In this document: positions 5,968 through 13,751 of the stretch, one piece after another
Position numbering within the stretch: the stretch's first letter is position 1
How the letters are laid out: every line of letters starts with the position of its first letter
From: JAHEEL01 sp034660035
Lineage (GTDB): Bacteria; Actinomycetota; Acidimicrobiia; Spongiisociales; UBA5794
Assembly (NCBI GenBank): GCA_034660035.1
Contig: JAYEIJ010000042.1
Coordinates: forward strand, 1 to 16,812
Direction of reading: 5' to 3'
DNA: 16,812 bases
Notes under the pieces: generated by a model
Databases searched by the model: none
Seen by the model: the letters and a program-made list of their open reading frames with translations, nothing else
What the model was told of the DNA's origin: nothing
Made by a program: the position numbers and the translations under genes

Positions 5968-8144
5968 GCCTCCGGTCGGATGCTCTCTTCGAGCAGCATC
6001 GCGATGTCCTTCACGACGACGGTCTCCTCGACACCGAGGTCACGGACACCGTCGTCGACCATCACGAAGCAGAACGGGCAACCGGTCGCGACGACATCGG
6101 TGCCGCACGCGATGGCCTCCTCGGTCCGCTCGATGTTGATCTTCTTGCCGGTGTCTTCTTCGAACCACATCTTCCCGCCGCCGGCGCCGCAACAGAACGA
6201 ATCGCTCTCGGCACGCGGCATCTCGACCCGTGTTCCGATGGCATCGACAACACCCCGCGGCGCCTCGTACACGTCGTTGTAGCGGCCCAGGTAGCACGGG
6301 TCGTGGAAGGTGACGGTCTGCCCGTTCGACCTGGGCTTGATCCTCCCCTCGTCGACGAGGCGCATGAGAAGATCCGAGTGGTGGATCGTCTCGTAGTCCC
6401 CTCCGAACTGCGGGTACTCGTTCTTCAGCGTGTTGAAACAGTGCGGGCACTGTGTGACGATCTTGGTGACCCCCAGATCGTTCAGCGTCTCGATGTTCTG
6501 GAGCGCCAGGCCCTGGAAGACGTACTCGTTGCCCGTTCGACGGGCCGGATCACCGGTGCAGAGTTCCTTCTTCCCGAGGATCGCGAAGTCGACATCGGCC
6601 TCGTGCAGGAGCTTCGCCGTGGCGATCGTGACCTTCTTGTTCCGGTCGTCGAACGAACCCGCACAGCCCACCCAGTAGAGGTACTCCGCCGTGACACCCG
6701 GATCGTCGAGGAACTTCACCTCGAAATCGAGTTCCTTGACCCAGTCCCCCCGGGTCGTCTGGTCCATCCCGTAGATGTTCGAAGAGTTCTCTAGGCTGAC
6801 ATAGGCCTTGCCCAACTCCGACGGGAACTCGGCTTCCATCAGCGACAGGTAGCGCCGCATGTCGAGGATCTTGTCGACGATCTCGAGTCCGGCCGGACAC
6901 ACCTCATCGCATGCCCGGCAGGTCGTGCACGACCACAGCTCCTCAGCGGAGATCCGCTCGAAGACGAGATCCGACGAGACGGTGAGATCCCCGTCGACGC
7001 TCACCGTTGGGGAGATCGGGTCGGCGGTCGTCTGCGCTGCGACCTGTCCGAGCTTGAGCACGATCTCCCGCGGGTCGAGCGGTTTGCCGGTCTGGTTCGC
7101 AGGGCACACTTCGGTGCAGCGGCCGCAAACGGTGCAGGCATCGGTGTCGAAGAGTTGCTTCCACGTGAATTCACCGACGCGGGATGCCCCGATGGTCTCG
7201 ATGTCCTCCGCCTCCATGAGGTTCGGAATCGGGCTCATGGCGCCCTTCGGACGATCTCGGGGTAACAGCACCAGGTTCGCCGGTGACGTGAAGAGGTGAC
7301 GAAGTTTCGTCGTCGGGAGGATCACAAGGAAGGCCACGAAGGAGACTACATGGGTGATCCAGAACGCCTGATGCCAGCCCGATGCGGTCGCCGAAGGGAC
7401 CAGATAGGACAACGGGTAGCCGGCGAACGACCACACTTCGAACGACGGCTGACCGCTGTACGAGATCCGGGCCGCCTCGGTGAGGAGACCGGATACGCCG
7501 AGGAGACCGAGGGCGAAGAGGATCCAGGCGTCCTCGGGCCGGGTCTTGGACTTGAGTCGCCACGGCTTCTGCCCGTACCGGCGGATGATCGCCCACCCGA
7601 TGCCGACGAGGAACACAATGGTCGCAAGGTCGAGAACGGCCGAGTAGCCCTGGTAGAACCAACCGTGCAGGAACTTCAGGCCGTTCGGAAGAAGGTGGTC
7701 GGCTTCGATGGTCACCGTCCCGAGGAACAGGACGACGAACCCCCAGTAGATCATCGAGTGCATGAGTCCGGCCTGGCGATCCTTCAGCACGGTGCGCATG
7801 AACACGGCGTCGCGGAAACCGATCAGACGCTGTTTCCACAACCCTGAGCGGGTCTCCCAGATGCCTCGCTCCCAGCTCTTCGCACGCTGAGCGAAGAGGG
7901 CGACCATGATGCCGACGAAAGCGGCCATCGTCATGTAGAAGAGCGCAACGATCACCGCAGGGATGTTCCCGAAAACCGGCCGTCCAACCTCGAAGTGTGG
8001 TTCCGCGGGCAGCGACCCGAGCCACCAGAGGATCAGTACCGACACGACCAGAAGACCGGCGAGGACGCCGAGAACCCGGCTCGGTGTGACCCTCCACCCC
8101 TCCCGCTTCTCGTCGCCGTCCGGTGGCGTCTCGGTGGTAGTCAA
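5964..8144 (-). CDS. Membrane-bound Fe-S/CCG-domain oxidoreductase (FadF/EtfD-like)
   Basis: A 726-residue protein with three parts. Residues about 25-290 hold roughly six membrane segments of the nitrate-reductase-gamma type, which would bind haem b and quinone. Two 4Fe-4S motifs follow: CTVCGRCTEVCP from C337 and CTTCRACDEVCP from C406. The C-terminal part carries heterodisulfide-reductase-like CCG domains, with cysteines at 494 and 529 (CTGDPARRTG) and a full FCCGAGGG at 651-652. This layout matches FadF of Bacillus and EtfD of mycobacteria, proposed to pass electrons from ETF and fatty-acid oxidation to menaquinone. The start is a TTG 6 nt after AGGAGG. The first CCG domain has CT rather than CC, as is usual in this group. 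The exact electron partner is inferred. Confidence 0.88.
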   Translation of the reverse strand: MTTTETPPDGDEKREGWRVTPSRVLGVLAGLLVVSVLILWWLGSLPAEPHFEVGRPVFGNIPAVIVALFYMTMAAFVGIMVALFAQRAKSWERGIWETRSGLWKQRLIGFRDAVFMRTVLKDRQAGLMHSMIYWGFVVLFLGTVTIEADHLLPNGLKFLHGWFYQGYSAVLDLATIVFLVGIGWAIIRRYGQKPWRLKSKTRPEDAWILFALGLLGVSGLLTEAARISYSGQPSFEVWSFAGYPLSYLVPSATASGWHQAFWITHVVSFVAFLVILPTTKLRHLFTSPANLVLLPRDRPKGAMSPIPNLMEAEDIETIGASRVGEFTWKQLFDTDACTVCGRCTEVCPANQTGKPLDPREIVLKLGQVAAQTTADPISPTVSVDGDLTVSSDLVFERISAEELWSCTTCRACDEVCPAGLEIVDKILDMRRYLSLMEAEFPSELGKAYVSLENSSNIYGMDQTTRGDWVKELDFEVKFLDDPGVTAEYLYWVGCAGSFDDRNKKVTIATAKLLHEADVDFAILGKKELCTGDPARRTGNEYVFQGLALQNIETLNDLGVTKIVTQCPHCFNTLKNEYPQFGGDYETIHHSDLLMRLVDEGRIKPRSNGQTVTFHDPCYLGRYNDVYEAPRGVVDAIGTRVEMPRAESDSFCCGAGGGKMWFEEDTGKKINIERTEEAIACGTDVVATGCPFCFVMVDDGVRDLGVEETVVVKDIAMLLEESIRPEA

Positions 8145-8150
8145 CTCAGG

Positions 8151-8156
8151 CCTCCT
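8151..8156 (-). promoter_or_regulatory. Ribosome-binding site deciding a TTG start
   Basis: AGGAGG on the minus strand lies 6 nt upstream of TTG at 8144. No in-frame ATG or GTG lies nearby, so this consensus site supports the rare TTG start of the Fe-S oxidoreductase. Confidence 0.8.
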
Positions 8157-8171
8157 GTGGTTCCTGGGAGG

Positions 8172-8177
8172 ATTCTA
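8172..8177 (-). promoter_or_regulatory. Candidate -10 box upstream of the Fe-S oxidoreductase gene
   Basis: TAGAAT on the minus strand would give a leader of about 20 nt that includes the AGGAGG. The same 9-bp context (TCTAGAATC) recurs before pspA. No good -35 was found, so read-through from fhs remains possible. Confidence 0.4.
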
Positions 8178-8250
8178 GAGAGCCGAACCCCGGCCCGAGC
8201 CACGCCGGACGGGTCACAAGTCACATTCCGCCGTAGACAGCAGGCAGCTG

Positions 8251-9945
8251 TTAGCTCAGCCCTACGACGTTCCCGTCCTGGTCGATGTCGATGCCGTGCG
8301 CCGACGGGTGGGCGCCGAGGCCCGGCATCCGATTGATCGTTCCCGTGAGAGGGAGGATGAAACCGGCGCCCACCGAAGCCTGGACCTCCCGGACGCGGAG
8401 GATCCATCCGCTAGGAGCACCGAGGAGCGATGCGTCGTGGCTCAGTGAGTACTGGGTCTTCGCCATGCAGATCGGGAGATGCCCCCACCCGAGATCCTCG
8501 TAGCGTGCGAGTTGCCGTTCCGCCTTAGCGTCGAACTTCACGCCGTCGGCGCCGTAGACGTCGGTGGCGATCGTCTCGATCTTCTCGCGAAGCGGCATCT
8601 CATCGGGGTACAGCAGTTCGAAGTGCGAACCTTCGGCTACAGCTTCTTCTACGGCCGTCGCCAGATCGACCATACCGGGTCCACCCTCGGCGAAGGGCTG
8701 ACAGACCGCCCAACGGATCCCCTCCTCGTCACAGACTCGGGCAATGACTTCGTGCTCTGATGCGAAATCGGTCGGGAATCCGTTGATCGCGACGACGGGC
8801 ATGACGCCGTGACGACGCACGATCCGAATATGTTGACGGAGATTGGCCGTCCCTTCGAGCACATCACCGGGATTCTCCTCGAACAGCACCGCCGGCAGGG
8901 ATCGACCGGCCTTGATGGTGTGCTTCCCGGAGTGGAACTTCATCGACCGAACCGTTGTCACGATGACTGCGGCGTCGGGAACAAGCCCCGAGGCTCTGCT
9001 CTTGATGTTGAAGAACTTCTCCGCTCCGATATCGGAACCGAAGCCCGCCTCGGTGATCAAGTAGTCGCCACCCCGAATGCCGACATAGTCGCCGACGATC
9101 GAGGAGTTGCCGTGCGCGATGTTGGCAAAGGGCCCGGTGTGCACGATGGCCGGCGTGCCTTCGAGCGTCTGCATCAGGTTGGGAGACAGCGCGTCCTTGA
9201 GTAGCACTGCCGCCGGCCCGGCTGCCCCAACGTCGGCGGCGGCGACCGCCCTGCCGTGGCGGTCGAACCCGATCACCGTACGGCCGAGCATCTCGCGAAG
9301 ACCTTTGAGCGTTGTTGCCAGGCCGAGCATGGCCATGATCTCCGAAGCTGCCGTGATGTCGAATCCGGTCTCTCTCGGCACGCCGTTGATCTTGCCGCCG
9401 AGGCCGGTTACCACATTGCGGAGCGTGCGATCGTTCACGTCGAGAACACGGCGCCACGTGACGTCGTCCGTTCCGATCGATAGTTGGTTGCCGTGGTAGA
9501 TCTGGTTGTCGATGAGCGCCGAGATGAGGTTGTTCGCTGCAGTAACGGCGTGGAAATCGCCGGTGAGGTGTAGGTTCATCTCCTCCATCGGAACGACCTG
9601 GGAATAGCCGCCACCGGCTGCTCCACCTTTGATCCCGAACGTCGGTCCGAGCGAGGGTTGTCTCAGCGTGACAACCGCCTGCCGATCGATGTGCTTGAAG
9701 CCCTGCGCAAGCCCGACCGCGATCGTCGTCTTGCCCTCTCCGAGCGGCGTCGGGTTCGTGGCGGTGACGAGCACGTACTTCGCACGGGGCGGACCCATCT
9801 GGTCGATCGCTGCAAGCGAGATCTTCGCCATCTCGCGGCCGTGGTGTTCGACGTAGCCGGACGGGATACCCATCTCGTCGGCCACGTCTTCGATCCGCCG
9901 GAGCTTCGCTTTGCGGGCGATCTCGAGGTCTGTTGGCATGGTCAT
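8251..9945 (-). CDS. fhs: Formate-tetrahydrofolate ligase
   Basis: A complete 564-residue cytosolic enzyme that joins formate to tetrahydrofolate using ATP, giving 10-formyl-THF for one-carbon metabolism. The nucleotide loop TPLGEGKTT is at 66-74. The family signature GIKGGAAGGGYSQV follows near residue 105, and ANIAHGNSS lies further on. The second signature is VTTVRSMKFHSGKH instead of the usual VRALK-HGG form, a variant I believe is common in actinomycetes. The start ATG is 9 nt after GAGGAG (9955-9960); a second ATG two codons later is possible. It lies 49 nt downstream of pspA, with a weak 6-bp stem (9964-9988) between them. No folD or other one-carbon gene is adjacent. Confidence 0.96.
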   Translation of the reverse strand: MTMPTDLEIARKAKLRRIEDVADEMGIPSGYVEHHGREMAKISLAAIDQMGPPRAKYVLVTATNPTPLGEGKTTIAVGLAQGFKHIDRQAVVTLRQPSLGPTFGIKGGAAGGGYSQVVPMEEMNLHLTGDFHAVTAANNLISALIDNQIYHGNQLSIGTDDVTWRRVLDVNDRTLRNVVTGLGGKINGVPRETGFDITAASEIMAMLGLATTLKGLREMLGRTVIGFDRHGRAVAAADVGAAGPAAVLLKDALSPNLMQTLEGTPAIVHTGPFANIAHGNSSIVGDYVGIRGGDYLITEAGFGSDIGAEKFFNIKSRASGLVPDAAVIVTTVRSMKFHSGKHTIKAGRSLPAVLFEENPGDVLEGTANLRQHIRIVRRHGVMPVVAINGFPTDFASEHEVIARVCDEEGIRWAVCQPFAEGGPGMVDLATAVEEAVAEGSHFELLYPDEMPLREKIETIATDVYGADGVKFDAKAERQLARYEDLGWGHLPICMAKTQYSLSHDASLLGAPSGWILRVREVQASVGAGFILPLTGTINRMPGLGAHPSAHGIDIDQDGNVVGLS

Positions 9946-9994
9946 CAGATCGCGCTCCTCGTGGCGCGTGGCAGTGACACGAACGCGCTGTCGT

Positions 9995-10762
9995 CTACGC
10001 CTCGAGTCCGGTTACCTCGCCGCTATCGGCCTGCGTTGCCTCCCCGCCGGTCGTAAGGCCCAGTTCCGCCTTCAGTTCTTCGAGCTTGGCGTCTGCCTGT
10101 GCCTCGTTCATCGCCTGGCGCAACTCGGCTTCGCCACCTTCGGGAGTCGCTTCGAAGATCTCGGCCTTTGCCATCGCCTGCGCCTTGCGCTTCTCGATCT
10201 TGTCCTCGACCGATTCGAGGGTCGGCAGTTCGTCGTCGAGCGTCGTCGACATCGACTCGACGGCCGCGTTGACCGTCTCCTGCATCTTCGCCTGCTCGAG
10301 TGCACCGAGCAGTTCCATCTGCTTGGACGAGAGTTCCTGCAGTTTCACGGCGTTGGCCTGCACGGCGCGCTTGGCCTCGTCTGCCTGGGTGATCGCCGTT
10401 GCATACTGACCCTTCAGGGACGTCAGATTGTTCTCGGCGGCCTGCAGTTTCGTGGCCTGTGCTTGGGCGATGTTGGTCCACTTGGTGACCCCTGCCGCAT
10501 CCCCGGCGACCTTGGCCTCCTCGGCCTTGAGGATCGCCTGTTTGGCCATCTCGCGGGTCTCTCCCACTTCATCCGCAGCCTTCTCGATCTTGCTCTCGAG
10601 TTGGGTGCGGTGGGCCACGATGTTGGCGGCCTGGTTGCGAAGATCCTGGTTCTTCTTCTTCGCTTGATCGATCGCCATCTGGATCTCGATCTCGGGATCC
10701 ATCAGGTCATCGGAGGTCGACTTGAACCATGACTGGATGTACATCCACCATTTCTTGAGCAT
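9995..10762 (-). CDS. pspA: PspA/IM30-family membrane-stress protein
   Basis: A roughly 255-residue peripheral membrane protein of the PspA/IM30/Vipp1 (ESCRT-III-like) family. It has a short aromatic, basic N-terminal amphipathic helix (MLKKWWMYIQSWFK) and then about 200 residues of heptad-rich coiled coil. It ends in an acidic, Gly/Thr-rich tail. Such proteins assemble on damaged membranes and limit proton leakage. Two ATGs lie 6 nt apart; GAGAGGG touches the first (10768) but sits 6 nt before the second (10762), so the second is preferred. The gene directly follows a TPM-domain membrane protein, a pairing I recall from Streptomyces, which suggests a shared envelope-stress role. Confidence 0.9.
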   Translation of the reverse strand: MLKKWWMYIQSWFKSTSDDLMDPEIEIQMAIDQAKKKNQDLRNQAANIVAHRTQLESKIEKAADEVGETREMAKQAILKAEEAKVAGDAAGVTKWTNIAQAQATKLQAAENNLTSLKGQYATAITQADEAKRAVQANAVKLQELSSKQMELLGALEQAKMQETVNAAVESMSTTLDDELPTLESVEDKIEKRKAQAMAKAEIFEATPEGGEAELRQAMNEAQADAKLEELKAELGLTTGGEATQADSGEVTGLEA

Positions 10763-10798
10763 TCGCATCCCTCTCTCGTGGTACGTGCGGTGACCGAG

Positions 10799-10804
10799 AT
10801 TCTA
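10799..10804 (-). promoter_or_regulatory. Candidate -10 box for pspA
   Basis: TAGAAT on the minus strand lies 36 nt upstream of the preferred pspA ATG and overlaps no coding sequence. GTCGTA sits 17 nt further upstream as a weak -35. It shares TCTAGAATC with the box before the Fe-S gene. Confidence 0.45.
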
Positions 10805-10813
10805 GAAGCGGTG

Positions 10814-11869
10814 TCAGCCTCTACGACGACCGCCACCCCGCATACGAGTGCTGCCCGTCGATCGGGAGCGAGAACCGGATCTCGGCGAGCGCCGGGGCGA
10901 GCGCCTCGATGAGGCCATCGACCCCATCAACAGGCCGGTCATCATCGCCGCAGTACCGGAGGATCGGTGTCGATCCGGCCGTCGGTATGCGGGAGGTGTC
11001 GAAGACGGCGAGGCGCCCGGAACCTGGGCAGCCGGTCGAGGCTTCTGTGGTTTCGGCGGTGGGGTCTTGCCGTCGAGGAGTGCCTCCACGCTGTCGAGCC
11101 TCCAGATCGCCATATCGAGATCCTCCGCCGTAGCGATCAGTTCCTGGGGCGAGGCGGCTCCTTGGTAGGTGTCGAGCGCCTCCGCGTACGCTTCGGTTGC
11201 CGACGCGTACAGGACGGGGACGGCCGGGTCCTGCGACACAGCCACCTCATCTTCGAGATCGATGATGTCATTCGCGACGTCATCGAGACGCTTCTTGACC
11301 TCGACTCTCGCGTTCTCGATCGCTTGCGCTGCGTCCTTCTTCGAGGACCGGGAGGACAGCCAGAGAACGAGCGCTCCGCCGGCGATCACGATCAGCAGGA
11401 ATATCCACCCCAAGCGGAGTCCGCCGCCACCGCCCGGTTCTGCGCCACCGACGGGTTGCCCAATGAGTGTTGCTACGAACAACTCGACGACCTCGGTGTC
11501 CGATGAGCCGTCGAGAGAGACGTCGGTCGCCTCGTCGAGCTGTGCGCGCGTGTAGATGTCAGCTTCGGAATCCCACCCGACCGTCTCGGGAGCGACGACG
11601 AAGACAGTCCCGGTCCCACCCATCTCGTCGAGCGTGATCTCCGCGAAGATCGGGGCACCACCGGAGGGCTCGACGGCGAGGACCGCAACCGAGAGGTTGC
11701 CCCCGGCGAATCGGGCCTCAGCAACTGCGTTTTCGATCGCATCGGGGTCGGCGTCGGATCCATCCTCAACGAAGAACCCTTGAGCTTCCAGCACCGGGGC
11801 AACGTCGGCAGGTTGTGCGGCGGCGACGAGGACGACGAGAGCGACGACGGCGAAGATCACGCGTTTCAT
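10814..11869 (-). CDS. TPM-domain membrane protein with Arg/Ser-rich tail
   Basis: A 351-residue secreted/membrane protein. It has an N-terminal signal segment (1-19) and an extracytoplasmic alpha/beta domain resembling TPM domains (about 22-140). A Gly-rich stretch and one membrane helix (about 152-172) follow, then a cytosolic helical region (about 175-265, ENARVEVKKRLDDVANDI). The last ~75 residues are Pro-rich and then strongly basic (SSRRSPRRSPRSGSRSRS). It stands just before pspA and probably acts with it in envelope stress. The frame is open upstream, but the signal peptide and a TACTCT box exactly 6 nt before the ATG fix the start and imply a leaderless message. The N-domain call rests on overall pattern; the pairing with pspA supports it. 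Confidence 0.8.
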   Translation of the reverse strand: MKRVIFAVVALVVLVAAAQPADVAPVLEAQGFFVEDGSDADPDAIENAVAEARFAGGNLSVAVLAVEPSGGAPIFAEITLDEMGGTGTVFVVAPETVGWDSEADIYTRAQLDEATDVSLDGSSDTEVVELFVATLIGQPVGGAEPGGGGGLRLGWIFLLIVIAGGALVLWLSSRSSKKDAAQAIENARVEVKKRLDDVANDIIDLEDEVAVSQDPAVPVLYASATEAYAEALDTYQGAASPQELIATAEDLDMAIWRLDSVEALLDGKTPPPKPQKPRPAAQVPGASPSSTPPAYRRPDRHRSSGTAAMMTGLLMGSMASSRRSPRRSPRSGSRSRSTGSTRMRGGGRRRG

Positions 11870-11875
11870 ACGATG

Positions 11876-11881
11876 AGAGTA
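11876..11881 (-). promoter_or_regulatory. Candidate leaderless -10 box for the TPM gene
   Basis: TACTCT on the minus strand is followed by exactly 6 nt and then the ATG at 11869, so transcription would start on the A of ATG. No ribosome-binding site is present. The box lies in the 35-nt gap after the proline dehydrogenase stop. Confidence 0.55.
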
Positions 11882-11904
11882 CCCACCGTCGCCGGAGTGT
11901 TCGG

Positions 11905-12816
11905 CTACTTGCCCGCTACGGCTCGCATGAAGAAGGCGATGTTCGCGGGTCGCTCGGCCATCCTGCGCGTGAGGTACGGATACCAGGCGGTGCCGTACGG
12001 CACATAGACGCGCAGCGGGTATCCCCCGTCGATGAGGGATCGCTGCAGGTTCCTGCGGATGCCGTAGAGCATCTGGAACTCCCACGGCTCGGTCCGGTGG
12101 TCGGCGAGCTGCTTCGTGAGGTCGATACGTTCACCGTCGTGTGTGGCGATGGCCGGCGTGATTCCCGGGGTTGCCATCAGTCGCCGCGTGAGTGCGTCGA
12201 AGGCCGAATCGACTCGATCCTTGGTCTGATGGGCGACCTCGGTCGGCTCGGCGTATGCCCCTTTGCAGAGTCGCACCAGACCGCCGCCTTCGACGATGCG
12301 GTCGAGATCGGCGGGGGTGCGATAGAGGTAGCTCTGAACGGCGATGCCGATGTTCCCATGCTGGGATTGAACCGTCTCGAAAGCCGCGACGGTCTTCTCG
12401 ACGAGTTCGGATTCCTCCATATCGATCGTCACCGTCGTCCCGGCGTCGGCGGCACGCGCTGCGAGCGCGCCCAGCGACTCGACGGCGAGATCATCATCGA
12501 GGCCGAGACCGAGTTGGGTCAGCTTCACAGAGATGTTGGCATCGAGGCCGTCGTCATGGATCCTGTTGAGGCACTCGAGGTAATCGTCACGAGCCGCAAC
12601 TGCAGCCGTTCCATCCATCACGTGCTCTCCGAGATGATCGAGCGAGACCCGCGCCCCCATCTCGTTGAGATCTGCGGCGGCAACGGCAGCGTCATCGATC
12701 GTCTCCCCCGCAACGAAACGGAGCGAGAGACGGCGCCCCGCGGCAGATTCGGAAAAGAGTTTGCGGACGGTCGATCGATTGGTGACGGCGAGGACGGCTC
12801 GGCCGACGACGTTCAT
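11905..12816 (-). CDS. Proline dehydrogenase (monofunctional)
   Basis: A 303-residue FAD enzyme that oxidises proline to pyrroline-5-carboxylate and passes electrons to the quinone pool. The family's barrel motifs are visible: NISVKLTQLG with K98, TVTIDMEES, LVRLCKGAYAEP with K185, IATHD, and the closing motif YGTAWYPYLTRRMAERPAN, whose RR pair (284-285) and Y281 match the proline-binding residues of PutA. The length matches stand-alone PutB/PRODH enzymes, and the aldehyde dehydrogenase half of PutA is absent here. Its ATG overlaps the TGA of proC (ATGA) with GGAG 10 nt upstream, so the two are probably translated together. That is odd, because proC catalyses the opposite conversion. Confidence 0.95.
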   Translation of the reverse strand: MNVVGRAVLAVTNRSTVRKLFSESAAGRRLSLRFVAGETIDDAAVAAADLNEMGARVSLDHLGEHVMDGTAAVAARDDYLECLNRIHDDGLDANISVKLTQLGLGLDDDLAVESLGALAARAADAGTTVTIDMEESELVEKTVAAFETVQSQHGNIGIAVQSYLYRTPADLDRIVEGGGLVRLCKGAYAEPTEVAHQTKDRVDSAFDALTRRLMATPGITPAIATHDGERIDLTKQLADHRTEPWEFQMLYGIRRNLQRSLIDGGYPLRVYVPYGTAWYPYLTRRMAERPANIAFFMRAVAGK

Positions 12817-13637
12817 CCGTCGGAGTCTCCTTCGACCCGGCGTCCAAGCTCGCGCGATCTCCGCGCTGCCGCCTGAATCGCGTCCTCCATCAGCGTACGG
12901 AACCCACCCTCTTCAAGGGAGTACATGGCGGCGGCGGTCGTTCCTCCGGGTGATGTCACGTCGCTTCGTAGACGGAACGCACTCTTCTCGGATGCGGCGA
13001 GCAGCATCCCCGACCCTCGGAGTGTCTGATGGACGAGACGCTCGGCCGCGTAGTGCGGAAGCCCCTCGCGAATCGCCGCCTCCGTCATGGCTTCGGCCAG
13101 GAGGAACACATATGCCGGACCCGTGCCGGACACAGCCGTTACGGCATCGAGCAAGTCCTCAGCCAGTTCGATCGTGCCACCGACGGCGCCGAGGACCGCA
13201 GCGGCGTCTCTGATCGCTTCGGTGTCGGCATGCGTGCCACCGCTGTAGGCGGTCATGCCCTCATCGATGGCAGCCGGCGTGTTCGGCATAGAGCGAACGA
13301 TCGGGATATCCGGTAGCTCCTTCTCATATGAGGCGATAGTCACGCCGGCCGCGATCGAGACGATGACCTGGTCTGGAGTGAGAGTTTCGCGAATCTGCTC
13401 CAGGAGTTCCGGCACGTCTTTCGGTTTGACCGCCACCACGATCACCCTCTTCCCGGATACCGCCTGTGCGGCATCGAGGGTGGCAGCGACCCCCGTGAGG
13501 AACTCGACTTCCCTGATCCGTTCGGTTCGGCGGTCGGCGATGGCGAGATCGTCCTTGTCCCAACCCGCACGCAGCAGACCGAGACTGAACGTCTCTCCCA
13601 TGGCCCCGGCCCCAAGAATGGCAACAGTCGGTTTCAT
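12813..13637 (-). CDS. proC: Pyrroline-5-carboxylate reductase
   Basis: A 274-residue cytosolic enzyme that reduces pyrroline-5-carboxylate to proline with NAD(P)H. The Rossmann motif GAGAMG is at 9-14 and AVKPKD at 69-74. RSMPNTPAAIDEGMTA begins at 115. The C-terminal dimer/substrate motif runs from AVSGTGPAYVFLLAEAM (168 on) to DVTSPGGTTAAAM. The length is normal. No Shine-Dalgarno is present; TAGGAT exactly 6 nt before the ATG suggests a leaderless transcript. It is the first gene of the minus-strand run and overlaps the proline dehydrogenase gene by 4 nt. A palindromic repeat copy begins 16 nt upstream and covers the expected -35 region. Confidence 0.97.
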   Translation of the reverse strand: MKPTVAILGAGAMGETFSLGLLRAGWDKDDLAIADRRTERIREVEFLTGVAATLDAAQAVSGKRVIVVAVKPKDVPELLEQIRETLTPDQVIVSIAAGVTIASYEKELPDIPIVRSMPNTPAAIDEGMTAYSGGTHADTEAIRDAAAVLGAVGGTIELAEDLLDAVTAVSGTGPAYVFLLAEAMTEAAIREGLPHYAAERLVHQTLRGSGMLLAASEKSAFRLRSDVTSPGGTTAAAMYSLEEGGFRTLMEDAIQAAARRSRELGRRVEGDSDG

Positions 13638-13643
13638 GGGTCA

Positions 13644-13649
13644 ATCCTA
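13644..13649 (-). promoter_or_regulatory. Candidate leaderless -10 box for proC
   Basis: TAGGAT on the minus strand, then exactly 6 nt, then ATG at 13637. The -35 position falls inside the adjacent palindromic repeat. Confidence 0.55.
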
Positions 13650-13652
13650 GAG

Positions 13653-13709
13653 GTCCCTGCGAACCCTGGGCTCGCAGGGACACAGAGTGTCCCCTACGGC
13701 CCACAGAAC
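13653..13709 (+). repeat. Dispersed palindromic repeat, copy B
   Basis: Hairpin 1 is GTCCCTGCGA (13653-13662) pairing perfectly with TCGCAGGGAC (13672-13681) around a 9-nt loop. Hairpin 2 is GGGACAC (13677-13683) pairing perfectly with GTGTCCC (13687-13693) around AGA. The two stems share 13677-13681, so only one can form at a time. The copy ends in GGCCCACAG. It lies between the divergent proC and AbiEi/DUF559 genes, inverted relative to copy C on the other side of the nuclease gene. Confidence 0.9.
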
Positions 13710-13739
13710 AGACCCCTAGAAACGCGAAGTGCGAATCGG

Positions 13740-13745
13740 CATGAT
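13740..13745 (+). promoter_or_regulatory. Candidate leaderless -10 box for the AbiEi/DUF559 gene
   Basis: CATGAT, matching TATAAT at 4 of 6 positions, is followed by exactly 6 nt and then ATG at 13752. No ribosome-binding site is visible. Confidence 0.45.
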
Positions 13746-13751
13746 GTCGAC

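Noticed and set aside
10814..11050. Possible frameshift at the end of the TPM gene
   Set aside because: The Arg/Ser-rich tail looked out of frame at first, but the Met/Gly-rich segment before it (GTAAMMTGLLMGSMASS) is in the same frame and resembles natural tails, and no other frame gives a recognised domain.
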